Positions 1 to 8,828 of a stretch of 64,000 bases of DNA are shown here, piece after piece. The position numbers and the translations under genes were made by a program. Source of the stretch: Leptospira sp. GIMC2001 (GTDB taxonomy: Bacteria; Spirochaetota; Leptospiria; Leptospirales; Leptospiraceae); assembly GCF_028462125.1 (NCBI RefSeq), contig NZ_CP115468.1, positions 2,721,559 to 2,785,558 of the forward strand. The letters are read 5' to 3'. Every line of letters starts with the position of its first letter. Position 1 is the stretch's first letter. The notes beneath the pieces are model-generated. The model was not told where the DNA came from. It searched no databases and was given only the letters and a program-made list of their open reading frames with translations.

Positions 1-198
1 AACTACGATGATATTATGGAATACTATTTAGAAAGAGCTGATGATTCTGAAGGCGAAGGGATTGGAATCGCCTTGATCGTTATAATTATGAAGAGCTTGC
101 AAGTGGAACTTCAGAACTTCCAAATTTTCAACGAGGGCGGATATACTATCGCCCAGATTTTTCTTCCTTGGTCTAGCCTCGATAATTCCAAGCGCTAA
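1..198 (+). CDS. C-terminal fragment, possibly a histidine-kinase-like ATPase domain
   Basis: The reading frame is open from base 1, so only the last 65 codons are present; the start lies outside the window. The stretch GEGIGIALIVIIMK resembles the glycine-rich G2 box and following helix of GHKL/HATPase domains, and the tail reads like the last beta strand of such a domain (QIFLPW). The family call rests on this one motif. The gene converges on the minus-strand operon, with only 5 bases between the two stop codons. Confidence 0.5.
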   Translation, partial: NYDDIMEYYLERADDSEGEGIGIALIVIIMKSLQVELQNFQIFNEGGYTIAQIFLPWSSLDNSKR

Positions 199-203
199 CT
201 ATT

Positions 204-1280
204 CTACGGTGTTGGAATTTCCGCTTTAAAATCCTCTTTCGATCTATCCGTAAATTGTGACAATTGGTAAGTATCCATTGCATAATACAATGGAATTCCT
301 GATAACTTACAAATTGTATTTTCGTCAGAATCTTTTGCGAAGCAAGTAAGTGACTTTGTAATTCTTTCAGATATTAATTGAGTATTCAAATCTTCAGAAT
401 TCAAAACTTCGTCATCACGAACGACTCCCTTTGAATATTTAATCTCTAATTCTAAACTTGGAATGTTCTTCCAATTGGAAATTTCTTTTAAATATACTGC
501 GCGGCTTTCCATACTTGCAAGTCGATTGACCAATTCGTTTACAAGGACAGAATTTGCAGCAATGATCTCAGGTTCTAGAAAAAACCACTCTTTATCGTTC
601 AAACCAAGTTTATAATTTATCTTAGAATTCTTAGATAAAAGAATTTCTAATACAAATGAATTCTCTTGAGTAAGATCTGCAAAAAGTTTACGATCAACCA
701 AATGCAGAGGATCCGATTTGTCTAAGAGATTGAGAATGTTTATGGGCATAAGGTATATATCAGAATCTGCATTTCGAATATAATTGCCTCCGCCTGTAGC
801 AGTTTGTTGACTAATTTCGATTTGGAATTCAGTTCCTGACTCATCATACATTACAATCTTTTTATATGGTAAATCGAATCCAAACTTTGATCCATCTGAT
901 CCAAGGTTTGTAAATTCCTTAAGCGAAAGTAGAGCTTCCATCAGAGCTGTGAATTTGGTTGAATCAACCGGAAGCTCCAATCCATCAATAAAAATTTTCC
1001 ATTCTTGCGCTTTTCTGATTTCTATTCGCGAAATGTTCTTATCTTCAATCGATTTTCCTGTATTTCCATTGGTTGAAGATGATATCGATTTGTTGTCTTG
1101 TGCTTGCGAATCTAAGATGACCAATTTCTGAATTTCTCCTTTTGGACGAATCAGATTTCTTGCATGGGAATAATCATTTGCAAACCAAGAAAATGGATCA
1201 TTGAATACAAAAGCCAACAACAAAATTACAGAATTCAGAGCTAACAGAGATTTGCCTATATTTTGATAGATTATTTGCAT
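204..1280 (-). CDS. DUF4340-type protein of a Gld-like ABC operon
   Basis: 358 residues with one N-terminal membrane segment (about residues 9-27) and a long extracytoplasmic part. Last gene of a minus-strand operon, starting one base after the stop of the GldG-like gene, so very probably translationally coupled. A single-pass DUF4340 protein commonly follows gliding-type ABC ATPase, permease and GldG-like genes, and I assign it on this position plus overall architecture; no catalytic motif is visible. It probably is an accessory subunit of the exporter facing the periplasm. The low-complexity Ser/Asn-rich stretch near residues 60-80 looks like a linker. Confidence 0.6.
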   Translation of the reverse strand: MQIIYQNIGKSLLALNSVILLLAFVFNDPFSWFANDYSHARNLIRPKGEIQKLVILDSQAQDNKSISSSTNGNTGKSIEDKNISRIEIRKAQEWKIFIDGLELPVDSTKFTALMEALLSLKEFTNLGSDGSKFGFDLPYKKIVMYDESGTEFQIEISQQTATGGGNYIRNADSDIYLMPINILNLLDKSDPLHLVDRKLFADLTQENSFVLEILLSKNSKINYKLGLNDKEWFFLEPEIIAANSVLVNELVNRLASMESRAVYLKEISNWKNIPSLELEIKYSKGVVRDDEVLNSEDLNTQLISERITKSLTCFAKDSDENTICKLSGIPLYYAMDTYQLSQFTDRSKEDFKAEIPTP

Positions 1281-1281
1281 C

Positions 1282-2973
1282 TCAGAAGTTCCTCCATTTA
1301 CCTTGGTTTCTTGATTTTAATCGAACAATTGCAAAAATTCCAATAAGGAATGGAAGCGCAAAGATATTCAAAATACTAAAAACCCATTCTTCTGATGGGC
1401 TAAAAGTTTTTAACGACTCAAAGGCTGGTTTCTTAGATCTTGCTAGAACCAAATCTTCATCACCTTGCACTATATCGATGAGATTCATAAGAAATGGAAC
1501 ATTTGCACCTTGGTACAATTCACGAAATTCTCGAAGGATCAATAAATCAGACACAAGGTAAGGGGTCCCCATGACGAAAATATTGGATTCAGTTCCTTCA
1601 TCATTTGATTCTTTAAAATCTGTTTGATTTGCAAATTGTGGCAAAGTTTTGTCTTTAAAGTATGAAATAAATTTACCTTTTAGATGAAGAGCAAGATTGT
1701 ATTCTTCGCCATCTGGTAGATTATCCATTTTTGCTACTTCCTTTTCTCCAATAAAAAGATAATCAGCTTTTCTGAATGCCGAAGCTGTAGACTTGATAAC
1801 AGGTTCTATAACAACATTTGGTTGCTTGGATGATAGCATTTCTAAACTAGAAACCCATGGTAAAAGTAAAATTTCTTGATCCCGAGTTATTGGATTGCTT
1901 GTAGAAAAATTATCAGCCTCATTGCCAACCAAAACCCAAAGAGGATAATGATATCTTCCAAAGCCACCCTGCTCTGTTTGAACAATGGGTCCCATGGGCA
2001 TTGAATTCACTTTATCAAAAACCATATCCGTATTCACAGAGAATCCATAGTGTGAGAAAAATTCATTATACCCAGAAATATTTTGAACTGGTTGTGCAAA
2101 TCCCTGACTTCCCATCGTTAGTTGACCCATCTGAGAAGGAGATTGCAAATTGAAATCCATCGACTTAGCAAAAATCAATAAATTTCCGCCCCTCATAAGA
2201 AATTGATCAATATGATAGCGACCCAAATCAGTAAGTTCAGGCGATCCAACTATCAAAACAGTATCCAAATCCTCTGGAAGTGGATCTTCATTGACTCCAA
2301 ATGAAAACACAGATCCATATTCTGGTGCAAAAGCTTGGTAGACAAATACGCCAAAAGTATCTTTACCAGACCGTGGCCCAGGTTGCGGTGCATCTAACGA
2401 ACCTTCTTCGACAATGATTCCTAAACCAGAGCTTGCGTTCTTCTGCTTACGAATCATTTTTTTTAGATTGGATAGGATCTGGTATTCAACTTCTTCTGCA
2501 AAAAATACTACAGGGATAGTCTCGGACAATTTGCCCATAGTCAGACTCACCCCAAGAAAAGCAGATTTCACTTGAGCTGAGCTCATTTCAATTTTTTGCA
2601 ATGTTTGCGGTTCAATTCCTAATTCAATGGCTCTTTCTTTATCGGATTCAGATGAATCTGGATCATAGAAACGGAGTTTTACTTTATTCGAATTGACTGA
2701 TTGTATTTCTTTTAGGATTTCTTGAGCAAGAGTAATTCTTGCTTTGTATTCTGCCGGGATGTCCGAAGAATAGTATGCATCAATATATACAGTTTCTTGT
2801 AATTCGTTAACAATTTTTTTCGTACTATCAGTAAGTTGGAATCGACCCGATTTGGAGATATCCAATCTACAATTGAAGCTACTCATTAAATAATTTGATG
2901 CGAAGAAAAAGAGAACAATCTGTCCGAGTATAAAAAATCTTGTCTCCAATTGTAACTTTAATCTACCAATCAT
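1282..2973 (-). CDS. GldG-like component of gliding-type ABC transporter
   Basis: 563 residues: an N-terminal membrane helix (about 12-32), a large extracytoplasmic region and a C-terminal helix (about 533-552) followed by a basic tail. The ectodomain begins with the pattern SKSGRFQLTDSTKKIVNEL, typical of GldG/ABC_transp_aux proteins (ISxxxxytLsxxTkxilxxL). The family has an IFT52/GldG-like domain and works with a GldA-type ATPase and a GldF-type permease. The ATG overlaps the permease stop by 4 bases (ATGA). In Bacteroidetes these genes serve gliding; spirochaetes do not glide, so an export or envelope role is inferred. Confidence 0.8.
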   Translation of the reverse strand: MIGRLKLQLETRFFILGQIVLFFFASNYLMSSFNCRLDISKSGRFQLTDSTKKIVNELQETVYIDAYYSSDIPAEYKARITLAQEILKEIQSVNSNKVKLRFYDPDSSESDKERAIELGIEPQTLQKIEMSSAQVKSAFLGVSLTMGKLSETIPVVFFAEEVEYQILSNLKKMIRKQKNASSGLGIIVEEGSLDAPQPGPRSGKDTFGVFVYQAFAPEYGSVFSFGVNEDPLPEDLDTVLIVGSPELTDLGRYHIDQFLMRGGNLLIFAKSMDFNLQSPSQMGQLTMGSQGFAQPVQNISGYNEFFSHYGFSVNTDMVFDKVNSMPMGPIVQTEQGGFGRYHYPLWVLVGNEADNFSTSNPITRDQEILLLPWVSSLEMLSSKQPNVVIEPVIKSTASAFRKADYLFIGEKEVAKMDNLPDGEEYNLALHLKGKFISYFKDKTLPQFANQTDFKESNDEGTESNIFVMGTPYLVSDLLILREFRELYQGANVPFLMNLIDIVQGDEDLVLARSKKPAFESLKTFSPSEEWVFSILNIFALPFLIGIFAIVRLKSRNQGKWRNF

Positions 2974-3701
2974 CTTCGACCTCTAATCACATAAATATTC
3001 AAAGTGAGGAGCAATCCCATAAAACTTATAAAATAATAGAAATTTCTTGGATCCCAAATTCCCAAACGCATAGATTCAAAATGCCTTGAAAGTGAAAGGT
3101 AAGAAATAAAACCACCGAGATCGGCACCCAAAAATTTCAAAACAGGCTGATACCCCATAAGAAAAAAAAGTAAACAGACAAGAGAAGTAACAACATAAGC
3201 TGATATTTGATCTCGCGTAAGAGATGAGATAAAAATTCCTATGGCAACATATCCTCCTCCAATAAAAAAACAGCCAATGTATCCAGCTAAAATCAAACCA
3301 AGATCAGGACTGCCCAACAAAAAAACGGTAAGCGGTGTCATAAATGTTGCGAGCAACACGATTCCTATATAAAGCCACGCAGATAAAAATTTACCTAATA
3401 TAACTTCGAAATCATGAAATGGCAATGTAAGCAAAATTTCCAAAGTGCCGCTTCTTTCTTCTTCAGACCAAAGACGCATTGTTACTGCAGGTATGAAAAT
3501 TATAAAAAGTATGGGCACCCATAAAAAAAATTGTTCCATACTTGCGGATTTCAAATCCCAAAATGAATTCTGACCTAGACCAAAGAAGAATAGAAAATTC
3601 AGTAGAAGTAAGAAAAATCCTGAAAAAATATAACCAATCGGAGTATTGAAATAGGAACGCATTTCCTTTTTAAAAAGTATTATTATATTCTCAAATACCA
3701 T
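2970..3701 (-). CDS. ABC-2 permease, GldF-like
   Basis: 243 residues with six predicted membrane helices, the usual size for a GldF/NosY-type ABC-2 permease. The family-typical N-terminus (KKEMRSYFNTPIGYIF) and the cytoplasmic segment TMRLWSEEERSGTLEILLTLP, with its conserved E-E-R-xGT-E-L-L pattern, are clear. It lies 3 bases downstream of the ATPase stop and overlaps the GldG-like gene by 4 bases, so the three proteins should be made together as one inner-membrane exporter. Confidence 0.88.
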   Translation of the reverse strand: MVFENIIILFKKEMRSYFNTPIGYIFSGFFLLLLNFLFFFGLGQNSFWDLKSASMEQFFLWVPILFIIFIPAVTMRLWSEEERSGTLEILLTLPFHDFEVILGKFLSAWLYIGIVLLATFMTPLTVFLLGSPDLGLILAGYIGCFFIGGGYVAIGIFISSLTRDQISAYVVTSLVCLLFFLMGYQPVLKFLGADLGGFISYLSLSRHFESMRLGIWDPRNFYYFISFMGLLLTLNIYVIRGRR

Positions 3702-3704
3702 AAT

Positions 3705-4628
3705 CTAAAATCCTCCTTTGCTTTTTGTTAGATCAGAGAAAATCATTTCCATTGATTTCTCATACGTTCTTAGTTCGGAGACAGATTTGCCAGATTTCTT
3801 AAGAACTTCGAATACAGCTTCGCTACCTTTGCCATTGCTATTGACTACATACCCAAAGTATCCATTAGGTAGATCATCTACTTTCTCTAAGCTATCCATT
3901 CCTGTATCAGTAAAAAATGGTGCAATCTGCATTAACCCAGACTTGGTGACAAAATAAACTAATTCCGTTTCACCTAGACCAGCAACTGGACTATCCAAAA
4001 CAATTTTGCCTTGAGACAGTATGAGGACATGATCACATACTTCAACGACCTCTTGCAAAATATGTGTAGATAGAATTACTGTTTTTTCTTTACCAAGTTT
4101 TTTTATAAGATTTCGAATTTCATTGATTTGATTGGGATCAAGTCCACTGGACGGTTCATCCAGAATGATATAGTCTGGATCGTGAATTAAAGTTCCTGCG
4201 ATAGAAACCCTCTGCTTGAATCCTTTTGACAACTGACCAATGGGATGATAGAAATGAGAACGCAAATCGCAGAGATCAACAACTCGATCCATTGCCGCTT
4301 TCTTATTCTCTAATGGAATGGATCTTGCCTCTGTAAGAAATTTCAAATATTCACAGACCAACATTTCAGGATATAAAGGGGCATTTTCTGGAAGATAACC
4401 AAGCCTTTTCTTAATTTCCATTGGGCTTGCTGATATAGAATCTGAATCGTAAGTTACAGACCCTTCATTAGCATCTAGGAATCCCGTCATGATTCGCATA
4501 GTCGTTGTTTTGCCAGCACCATTTGGGCCAAGCAAACCAGTAATTCTTCCTCGTTCTAATCGGAAACTAATTCCATCGATTGCTTTCTTCTTACCATAAT
4601 ATTTGGTTAAATTGTCTACTATGAGCAT
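3705..4628 (-). CDS. ABC transporter ATP-binding protein, GldA-like
   Basis: 307 residues. Walker A GPNGAGKTT (about 34-42), Q-loop region GYLPE (78-82), signature LSKGF (133-137), Walker B YIILDEP (153-159) and the H-loop STH are all intact, so it should hydrolyse ATP. The roughly 80-residue C-terminal extension is usual in ATPases of ABC-2 exporters (GldA, NatA, CcmA types). It drives the permease encoded immediately downstream. Two bases separate it from the methyltransferase gene upstream, so they probably share a transcript. Confidence 0.92.
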   Translation of the reverse strand: MLIVDNLTKYYGKKKAIDGISFRLERGRITGLLGPNGAGKTTTMRIMTGFLDANEGSVTYDSDSISASPMEIKKRLGYLPENAPLYPEMLVCEYLKFLTEARSIPLENKKAAMDRVVDLCDLRSHFYHPIGQLSKGFKQRVSIAGTLIHDPDYIILDEPSSGLDPNQINEIRNLIKKLGKEKTVILSTHILQEVVEVCDHVLILSQGKIVLDSPVAGLGETELVYFVTKSGLMQIAPFFTDTGMDSLEKVDDLPNGYFGYVVNSNGKGSEAVFEVLKKSGKSVSELRTYEKSMEMIFSDLTKSKGGF

Positions 4629-4630
4629 TC

Positions 4631-5413
4631 TTACTCCTTAATTGCTAGAATATGCAAGAGATTGGCTCGATCCAACGATGTATACGAGTTATAATCTCCT
4701 CTAATTTCTAATATTCTAAATTTCATTTTCTCTAATAATCCTACCAATTCTTCTGTGGTATGGTAAATTTGCGGATGTGATTCGGTTCCAAACCATTCAT
4801 TACTAATTTTATCATAGAAATCCAAGTGGACATCTATCTTCTTAGATTTCTCGGAAAAAAAAGTTGTCCATTCCATTTTAATATTATCATGAATTTCGGA
4901 AAATTTCTTCTCATGGAAATTCATTTGAAGATTAAACAGACTTGAATAATCAAAAAAACAAATTCCGCCAACACGAAGTGATTTAGACATTGCTGTAAAT
5001 AATTCTAAAGGATCTGCAAGATAATTGATCGTTGTATGAGTCGCAAGGACAAGATCGTAGCTTCGATCAGGAATAAAATCTTGAATTGTAGATTGGATCC
5101 ATTGTGTTTTTTTTAGATTTCTAGCTCGAGCGATTTCTAACATATCCGAGGATGAATCAACACCAGTTGAGATAGGAAATTTTGGACTCATCTCAACGAG
5201 CAACCTTCCCGTTCCGCAGCCTAGATCAAGCAAGCTCTGAGGTCGCGGTAACTTGAAATTTCGAAAACAATTCCATATATAAGCCGACCATTCCTCATAA
5301 TCCACATCTATCATGCTTGAATCGTAGATTTTAGCGAAAATTTGGTAGGGTTTGAGGCTTTTCATGTTTGAAAAATGAAATTCTTGTGAAATTCTACTTG
5401 CAAAATTATTCAT
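4631..5413 (-). CDS. class I SAM-dependent methyltransferase
   Basis: 260 residues with the SAM-binding motif I LLDLGCGTGR (61-70), an acidic motif GVDSS after beta 2 and the motif TTINYL after beta 4. The C-terminal part has the all-beta extension common in small-molecule methyltransferases (DUF4942/SAM_MT type). The annotated ATG leaves only 25 bases to the divergent coiled-coil gene; the internal ATG at 5365 (MKSLKPYQIFAKIYD) fits the usual N-terminus of the family better and would leave room for promoters. Substrate unknown. It heads the Gld-like operon. Confidence 0.8.
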   Translation of the reverse strand: MNNFASRISQEFHFSNMKSLKPYQIFAKIYDSSMIDVDYEEWSAYIWNCFRNFKLPRPQSLLDLGCGTGRLLVEMSPKFPISTGVDSSSDMLEIARARNLKKTQWIQSTIQDFIPDRSYDLVLATHTTINYLADPLELFTAMSKSLRVGGICFFDYSSLFNLQMNFHEKKFSEIHDNIKMEWTTFFSEKSKKIDVHLDFYDKISNEWFGTESHPQIYHTTEELVGLLEKMKFRILEIRGDYNSYTSLDRANLLHILAIKE

Positions 5414-5438
5414 CCATTATTGTAATGTGACATAATCT

Positions 5439-8400
5439 ATGGGTCTCGAAATTTTAATACCATTTCTAGCAAGCGTTGCAGTAACCATTGGACTCCGCAG
5501 GCTAGATAAGTCGAACACAAAGCTAAGTCAAATCAAAAGATACGCAACCAAGCTATCTGAAGAAATCAATCAGACAGCCGTACTAAAAGTACAGTCCGTA
5601 AAAGACGCAGGAATTGACTTAGAGATTCATTTAAAGCAAGCTCGAAAAACCAGCGAAGACATTCAAAAATTATCAAGAGAATCCAAAGAATTATTTGAAA
5701 ATTTGAAATCCAGTAGGGACTATCTTTCTTCCCTCTCACAGGAAATGACAGCAATTGTTGAACTTGCATCGGATGCGAAGAAAGAATCCGAGTATTTGCA
5801 GAGAAGTCTGGACGAAGTGTCCAATCATAGATCCGAAATTGGTTATTTACGAGAAGATATGGACTCTCTCAGAGAAGAATCTGTCGGTATCTTGGACATG
5901 TTTCAAGAAAAGTTGAACTTAAGATCAGATGATATGCTTCAATCTCTTGCCCAGAAATTGATCGAGCTAGAATCTCTAATGGAGAAAAAGTCAGACGCGC
6001 TTGATGTAACTCTAGAAGATATTGCAGAATCTGCGAAAACTAAAATCAACCAAGAGTCAGACGCGTTGATAAAAGATACAGTCGGTCGAATTGATATGGC
6101 AAAACGCGAACTCGATGATGTCATGGATCGTGTTGTTGATACAGAAAATAATTTAGAAATCAAAATTAGCAAATTTGAAGATACATCTGCGATACTTTCA
6201 GAAAAAGTTGATCGTTTTGAAGAACGACTCGAAGAAAAAACTTCTAAAGCTCAGATTCGCATTGAAGAAAAAATATCTGGTTTAGAAAGAAAATTAAGCG
6301 AACGATTTGATAGAATCATAGAGCAAGCTTCTCAATCCAAAGAAACATTTCTTGATGGAATAAAGTTCGAAGTCGATGCAATAAAAAGAGAAATTGAAGG
6401 ATTGTCACTTGAGACAATGACAAGGCGCGATGACATCCTCAATGAAACCAGAAGACAAGCTGAGAATATCAATACTTCTATATTGGAATTCCAAGAGAAA
6501 TATCTAGAAGCAGAAAATAAATTATTGAAGCAGGCTGATTCTCGCAAGTCTGAACTTATGCGCCAAATAGAAAGTTTTGCTGAAGAATTCCGTTCCGTGA
6601 GTGGAGAACTTAGGGCAGATGCAGAAAGCATAAGAAAAGAAACTCTTGGTGAACTAAAAAGTTTCCATAAAGATTTGGAAGTTACAAGAAGTCTTGCCGA
6701 GACTGACTCCAAAGAAGCTGTGCTCAATCTTCGCCAAGATATGGAAGCAAGAATACGTTCTGACCTCGGTGATATTGAAACTCGAATCAACAGTTTGGAT
6801 ACAACCATTGCAAGTAAGTTAGGTGAAGTTGATACCTATGTTGATGACATTAAGGACGTATTGACTGATACTGCTCGCGAAATTCTCGACGAAGCCGAAA
6901 GTAAAGCCAACCGATTTGAAGATATGGTCGCTAGTGGAATGGAAAATTCGGAAAAGAAAATCGAATCCATGATATCCTATTGGGACGAAGAAATGAAAAA
7001 GGCTCGTGAACGAGTGATGGACAATTTGAACGGTCTAGAAGATCGAATCAAAGGAATCCATATCCAAGGAAGCGATCTTCTAGACAAATTCTCTAGCGAA
7101 TACGAAGACAATCGCAAGCGATTGGATGATTATCTTCAAGCTCAGGAAGGTTCTCTGGAAAAAGAAAGTAAACGAGCTCAAGATGATCTATCTTCCAAAT
7201 TTCAGATTCTCAAGAAAACTGCAGAAGATTTCTTTAGCAGGCAAGAACTGAAAGTTGATAAGCTCAACGAAAATATCGATACAAGAATCAACAAACAGCT
7301 CGCGAAGTTAGTCGACAAAGGCAATCTTCATCTCGGTCAAATCGAAGAAAAAGTTCAAAAGCATATCACAAGCCTTAAGAAAGATTTGGATGATTCTTTC
7401 AAATCAAATAAGGAAGAATTCCGTAGATTTAGAACGGATATTGAAGAAGGAATCCAAGAAGCATTGCAACTCAAAGAAGATATTCTTGGTTCTGTGTCAG
7501 GTAGCCTTGTTCACGTAAAAGACGAAGTAGAAGACCTCACGTCCAAGATACAAAACGCGAAAGATGAAATGCGCTCTATCGAAGAAACCAAGATTTTATT
7601 TGAGAGATCAGAAACGGTTTCGAACAGATTGTCCAAATTTTTGGAAGATTTTGACTCCAATGCCTATCTTTTGGAAAACTACATATCATCTGTCGATTCT
7701 CTAACAGAATTGAAAAACCAAACCGAAGAAGATGTTATCAACTTAAAGAATGAGCTTGCCGCGATTTCAGGTTGGGAAGAGAAAACTAGTAATCTAGAAA
7801 ACCATCTCGCAACAATCGGCAATGAAACTCTTAGCCTTCGAGAAAGTTTAAACCAAATGGTTCAATGGGAATCGCGAATTGAGAAAGCACTGGATTCCAG
7901 TGAGACTCTCAAGGAAAGTCTGGATGAGATCCAAGAGACTCGCAATTCCCTAGAAAGAATTCAGCATATTCAGAAAGAACAAGAAGCAACAACAGAAGAA
8001 CTCCAGAATAAAATTGAATCCATTGATAGAGAAATTGAGCTCATTGCAACTCGTGAACAAGAACTCAACGAATCCATTCGTCAAGCGGATGCAAGATCGA
8101 AGCATTTGATAGATCGAGAAAAAGATATTCTAACTGTTGAATCTCGTTTTGACAAAATAGAAAGCTTAATTGGAGATCTCGCCGATCGGCATAGACAAGC
8201 ACTCACTCTTCAGAAACGAGTCGAGGAACTTCGTGATGAGGCAAATATTTCCAAAGAAGAATTGGAAAGTTTGATCAATGAAGCTGACGAGAAATTTGAG
8301 AAACTATCGGGTTTTCTTGATATTGTTCAGAATACTATCAGTTCGGAGACCCAGAAAAAAATACCAAAAGGGAAAGGATCTGATCCTCTCCTGGAAAGAA

Positions 8401-8522
8401 AAAAGAACACCGTTCTAAGCCTCTATGACAAACACCATTGGACTCCCGAATCCATTTCGGATAAGCTAGGAATCGAGAAATCCTTGGTGGACACCATTTT
8501 GGCATCCAGAAAAGCTAGATAA
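5439..8522 (+). CDS. scc: giant coiled-coil protein, SpiroCoCo/Scc family
   Basis: 1027 residues: a short hydrophobic N-terminus (residues 3-19), then almost 950 residues of uninterrupted heptad-rich coiled coil with very high Glu/Lys/Leu/Ser content, and a compact C-terminal domain (about 986-1027, RKKNTVLSLYDKHHWTPES onward) that looks like a helix-turn-helix of the DUF6115 type. Scc of Leptospira biflexa is reported to form filaments and to bind nucleic acids; the C-terminal helix-turn-helix would be the obvious DNA contact (inference). The histone-fold gene follows in the same direction, so both may act on the nucleoid. The many minus-strand open frames opposite it are shadows of its repetitive codons. 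Confidence 0.85.
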   Translation: MGLEILIPFLASVAVTIGLRRLDKSNTKLSQIKRYATKLSEEINQTAVLKVQSVKDAGIDLEIHLKQARKTSEDIQKLSRESKELFENLKSSRDYLSSLSQEMTAIVELASDAKKESEYLQRSLDEVSNHRSEIGYLREDMDSLREESVGILDMFQEKLNLRSDDMLQSLAQKLIELESLMEKKSDALDVTLEDIAESAKTKINQESDALIKDTVGRIDMAKRELDDVMDRVVDTENNLEIKISKFEDTSAILSEKVDRFEERLEEKTSKAQIRIEEKISGLERKLSERFDRIIEQASQSKETFLDGIKFEVDAIKREIEGLSLETMTRRDDILNETRRQAENINTSILEFQEKYLEAENKLLKQADSRKSELMRQIESFAEEFRSVSGELRADAESIRKETLGELKSFHKDLEVTRSLAETDSKEAVLNLRQDMEARIRSDLGDIETRINSLDTTIASKLGEVDTYVDDIKDVLTDTAREILDEAESKANRFEDMVASGMENSEKKIESMISYWDEEMKKARERVMDNLNGLEDRIKGIHIQGSDLLDKFSSEYEDNRKRLDDYLQAQEGSLEKESKRAQDDLSSKFQILKKTAEDFFSRQELKVDKLNENIDTRINKQLAKLVDKGNLHLGQIEEKVQKHITSLKKDLDDSFKSNKEEFRRFRTDIEEGIQEALQLKEDILGSVSGSLVHVKDEVEDLTSKIQNAKDEMRSIEETKILFERSETVSNRLSKFLEDFDSNAYLLENYISSVDSLTELKNQTEEDVINLKNELAAISGWEEKTSNLENHLATIGNETLSLRESLNQMVQWESRIEKALDSSETLKESLDEIQETRNSLERIQHIQKEQEATTEELQNKIESIDREIELIATREQELNESIRQADARSKHLIDREKDILTVESRFDKIESLIGDLADRHRQALTLQKRVEELRDEANISKEELESLINEADEKFEKLSGFLDIVQNTISSETQKKIPKGKGSDPLLERKKNTVLSLYDKHHWTPESISDKLGIEKSLVDTILASRKAR

Positions 8523-8533
8523 AAAAGAAATGC

Positions 8534-8551
8534 TCTGACAGCGATGTCGGA
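8534..8551 (+). other. GNRA-capped hairpin between the coiled-coil and histone genes
   Basis: A 7-bp stem TCTGACA/TGTCGGA (one T-G wobble) closes a GCGA tetraloop, a stable GNRA fold. It lies 12 bases after the stop of the coiled-coil gene and about 35 bases before the histone ATG. Only a weak T-run follows, so it is at best a partial terminator; it could be a processing or stability element that lets the histone message accumulate separately. Function is inferred. Confidence 0.4.
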
Positions 8552-8575
8552 ATTTTCTGTAAAAAAAAGATAAAT

Positions 8576-8580
8576 AGGAG
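8576..8580 (+). promoter_or_regulatory. ribosome binding site of the histone gene
   Basis: AGGAG placed 5 bases before the ATG at 8586. It is one of the clearest Shine-Dalgarno sequences in the window and supports both the start choice and strong translation. Confidence 0.7.
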
Positions 8581-8585
8581 TATTT

Positions 8586-8789
8586 ATGTCTGAAGAAACA
8601 AACGAAACCACTGAAAAGGATTCACTCATTGTAACAAGTAAGGTAAAAGCATATATCAAATCAAAAGGATGTATGACATCTTCTGACGCGGTTGATGGTT
8701 TGAACGAAAGAATCTATAAAATGCTGGACGAAGCTCTAGAAAGAACTCAGAGCAACAAAAGAACTACAGTTCGATCTTACGATTTCTAA
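8586..8789 (+). CDS. bacterial histone-fold DNA-binding protein
   Basis: 67 residues. After an acidic N-tail (1-12) comes a short helix 1 (about 17-27, SKVKAYIKSKG), a turn, a long amphipathic helix 2 (about 33-57) and the loop-2 signature KRTTVRSYDF (58-67), which matches the R-[KT]-T-[VI]-x-x-x-D element that joins helices 2 and 3 in archaeal and bacterial histones. As in other bacterial histones, helix 3 is reduced to the last residues. Histone-fold proteins of this size are known as major nucleoid components in Bdellovibrio bacteriovorus and Leptospira interrogans. Expected to dimerise and coat or bend DNA. A good Shine-Dalgarno sequence precedes it; the upstream neighbour encodes the nucleic-acid-binding coiled-coil protein. 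I assign the fold by motif only. Confidence 0.72.
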   Translation: MSEETNETTEKDSLIVTSKVKAYIKSKGCMTSSDAVDGLNERIYKMLDEALERTQSNKRTTVRSYDF

Positions 8790-8828
8790 GTTTTTAGAAT
8801 TCCGTATTTGAACTAGAAATCTGTAGCT

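Noticed and set aside
6332..6808. Ser/Arg-rich minus-strand open frame opposite the coiled-coil gene
   Set aside because: Glu/Lys/Leu-rich codons on one strand commonly create open Ser/Leu/Arg frames on the other.
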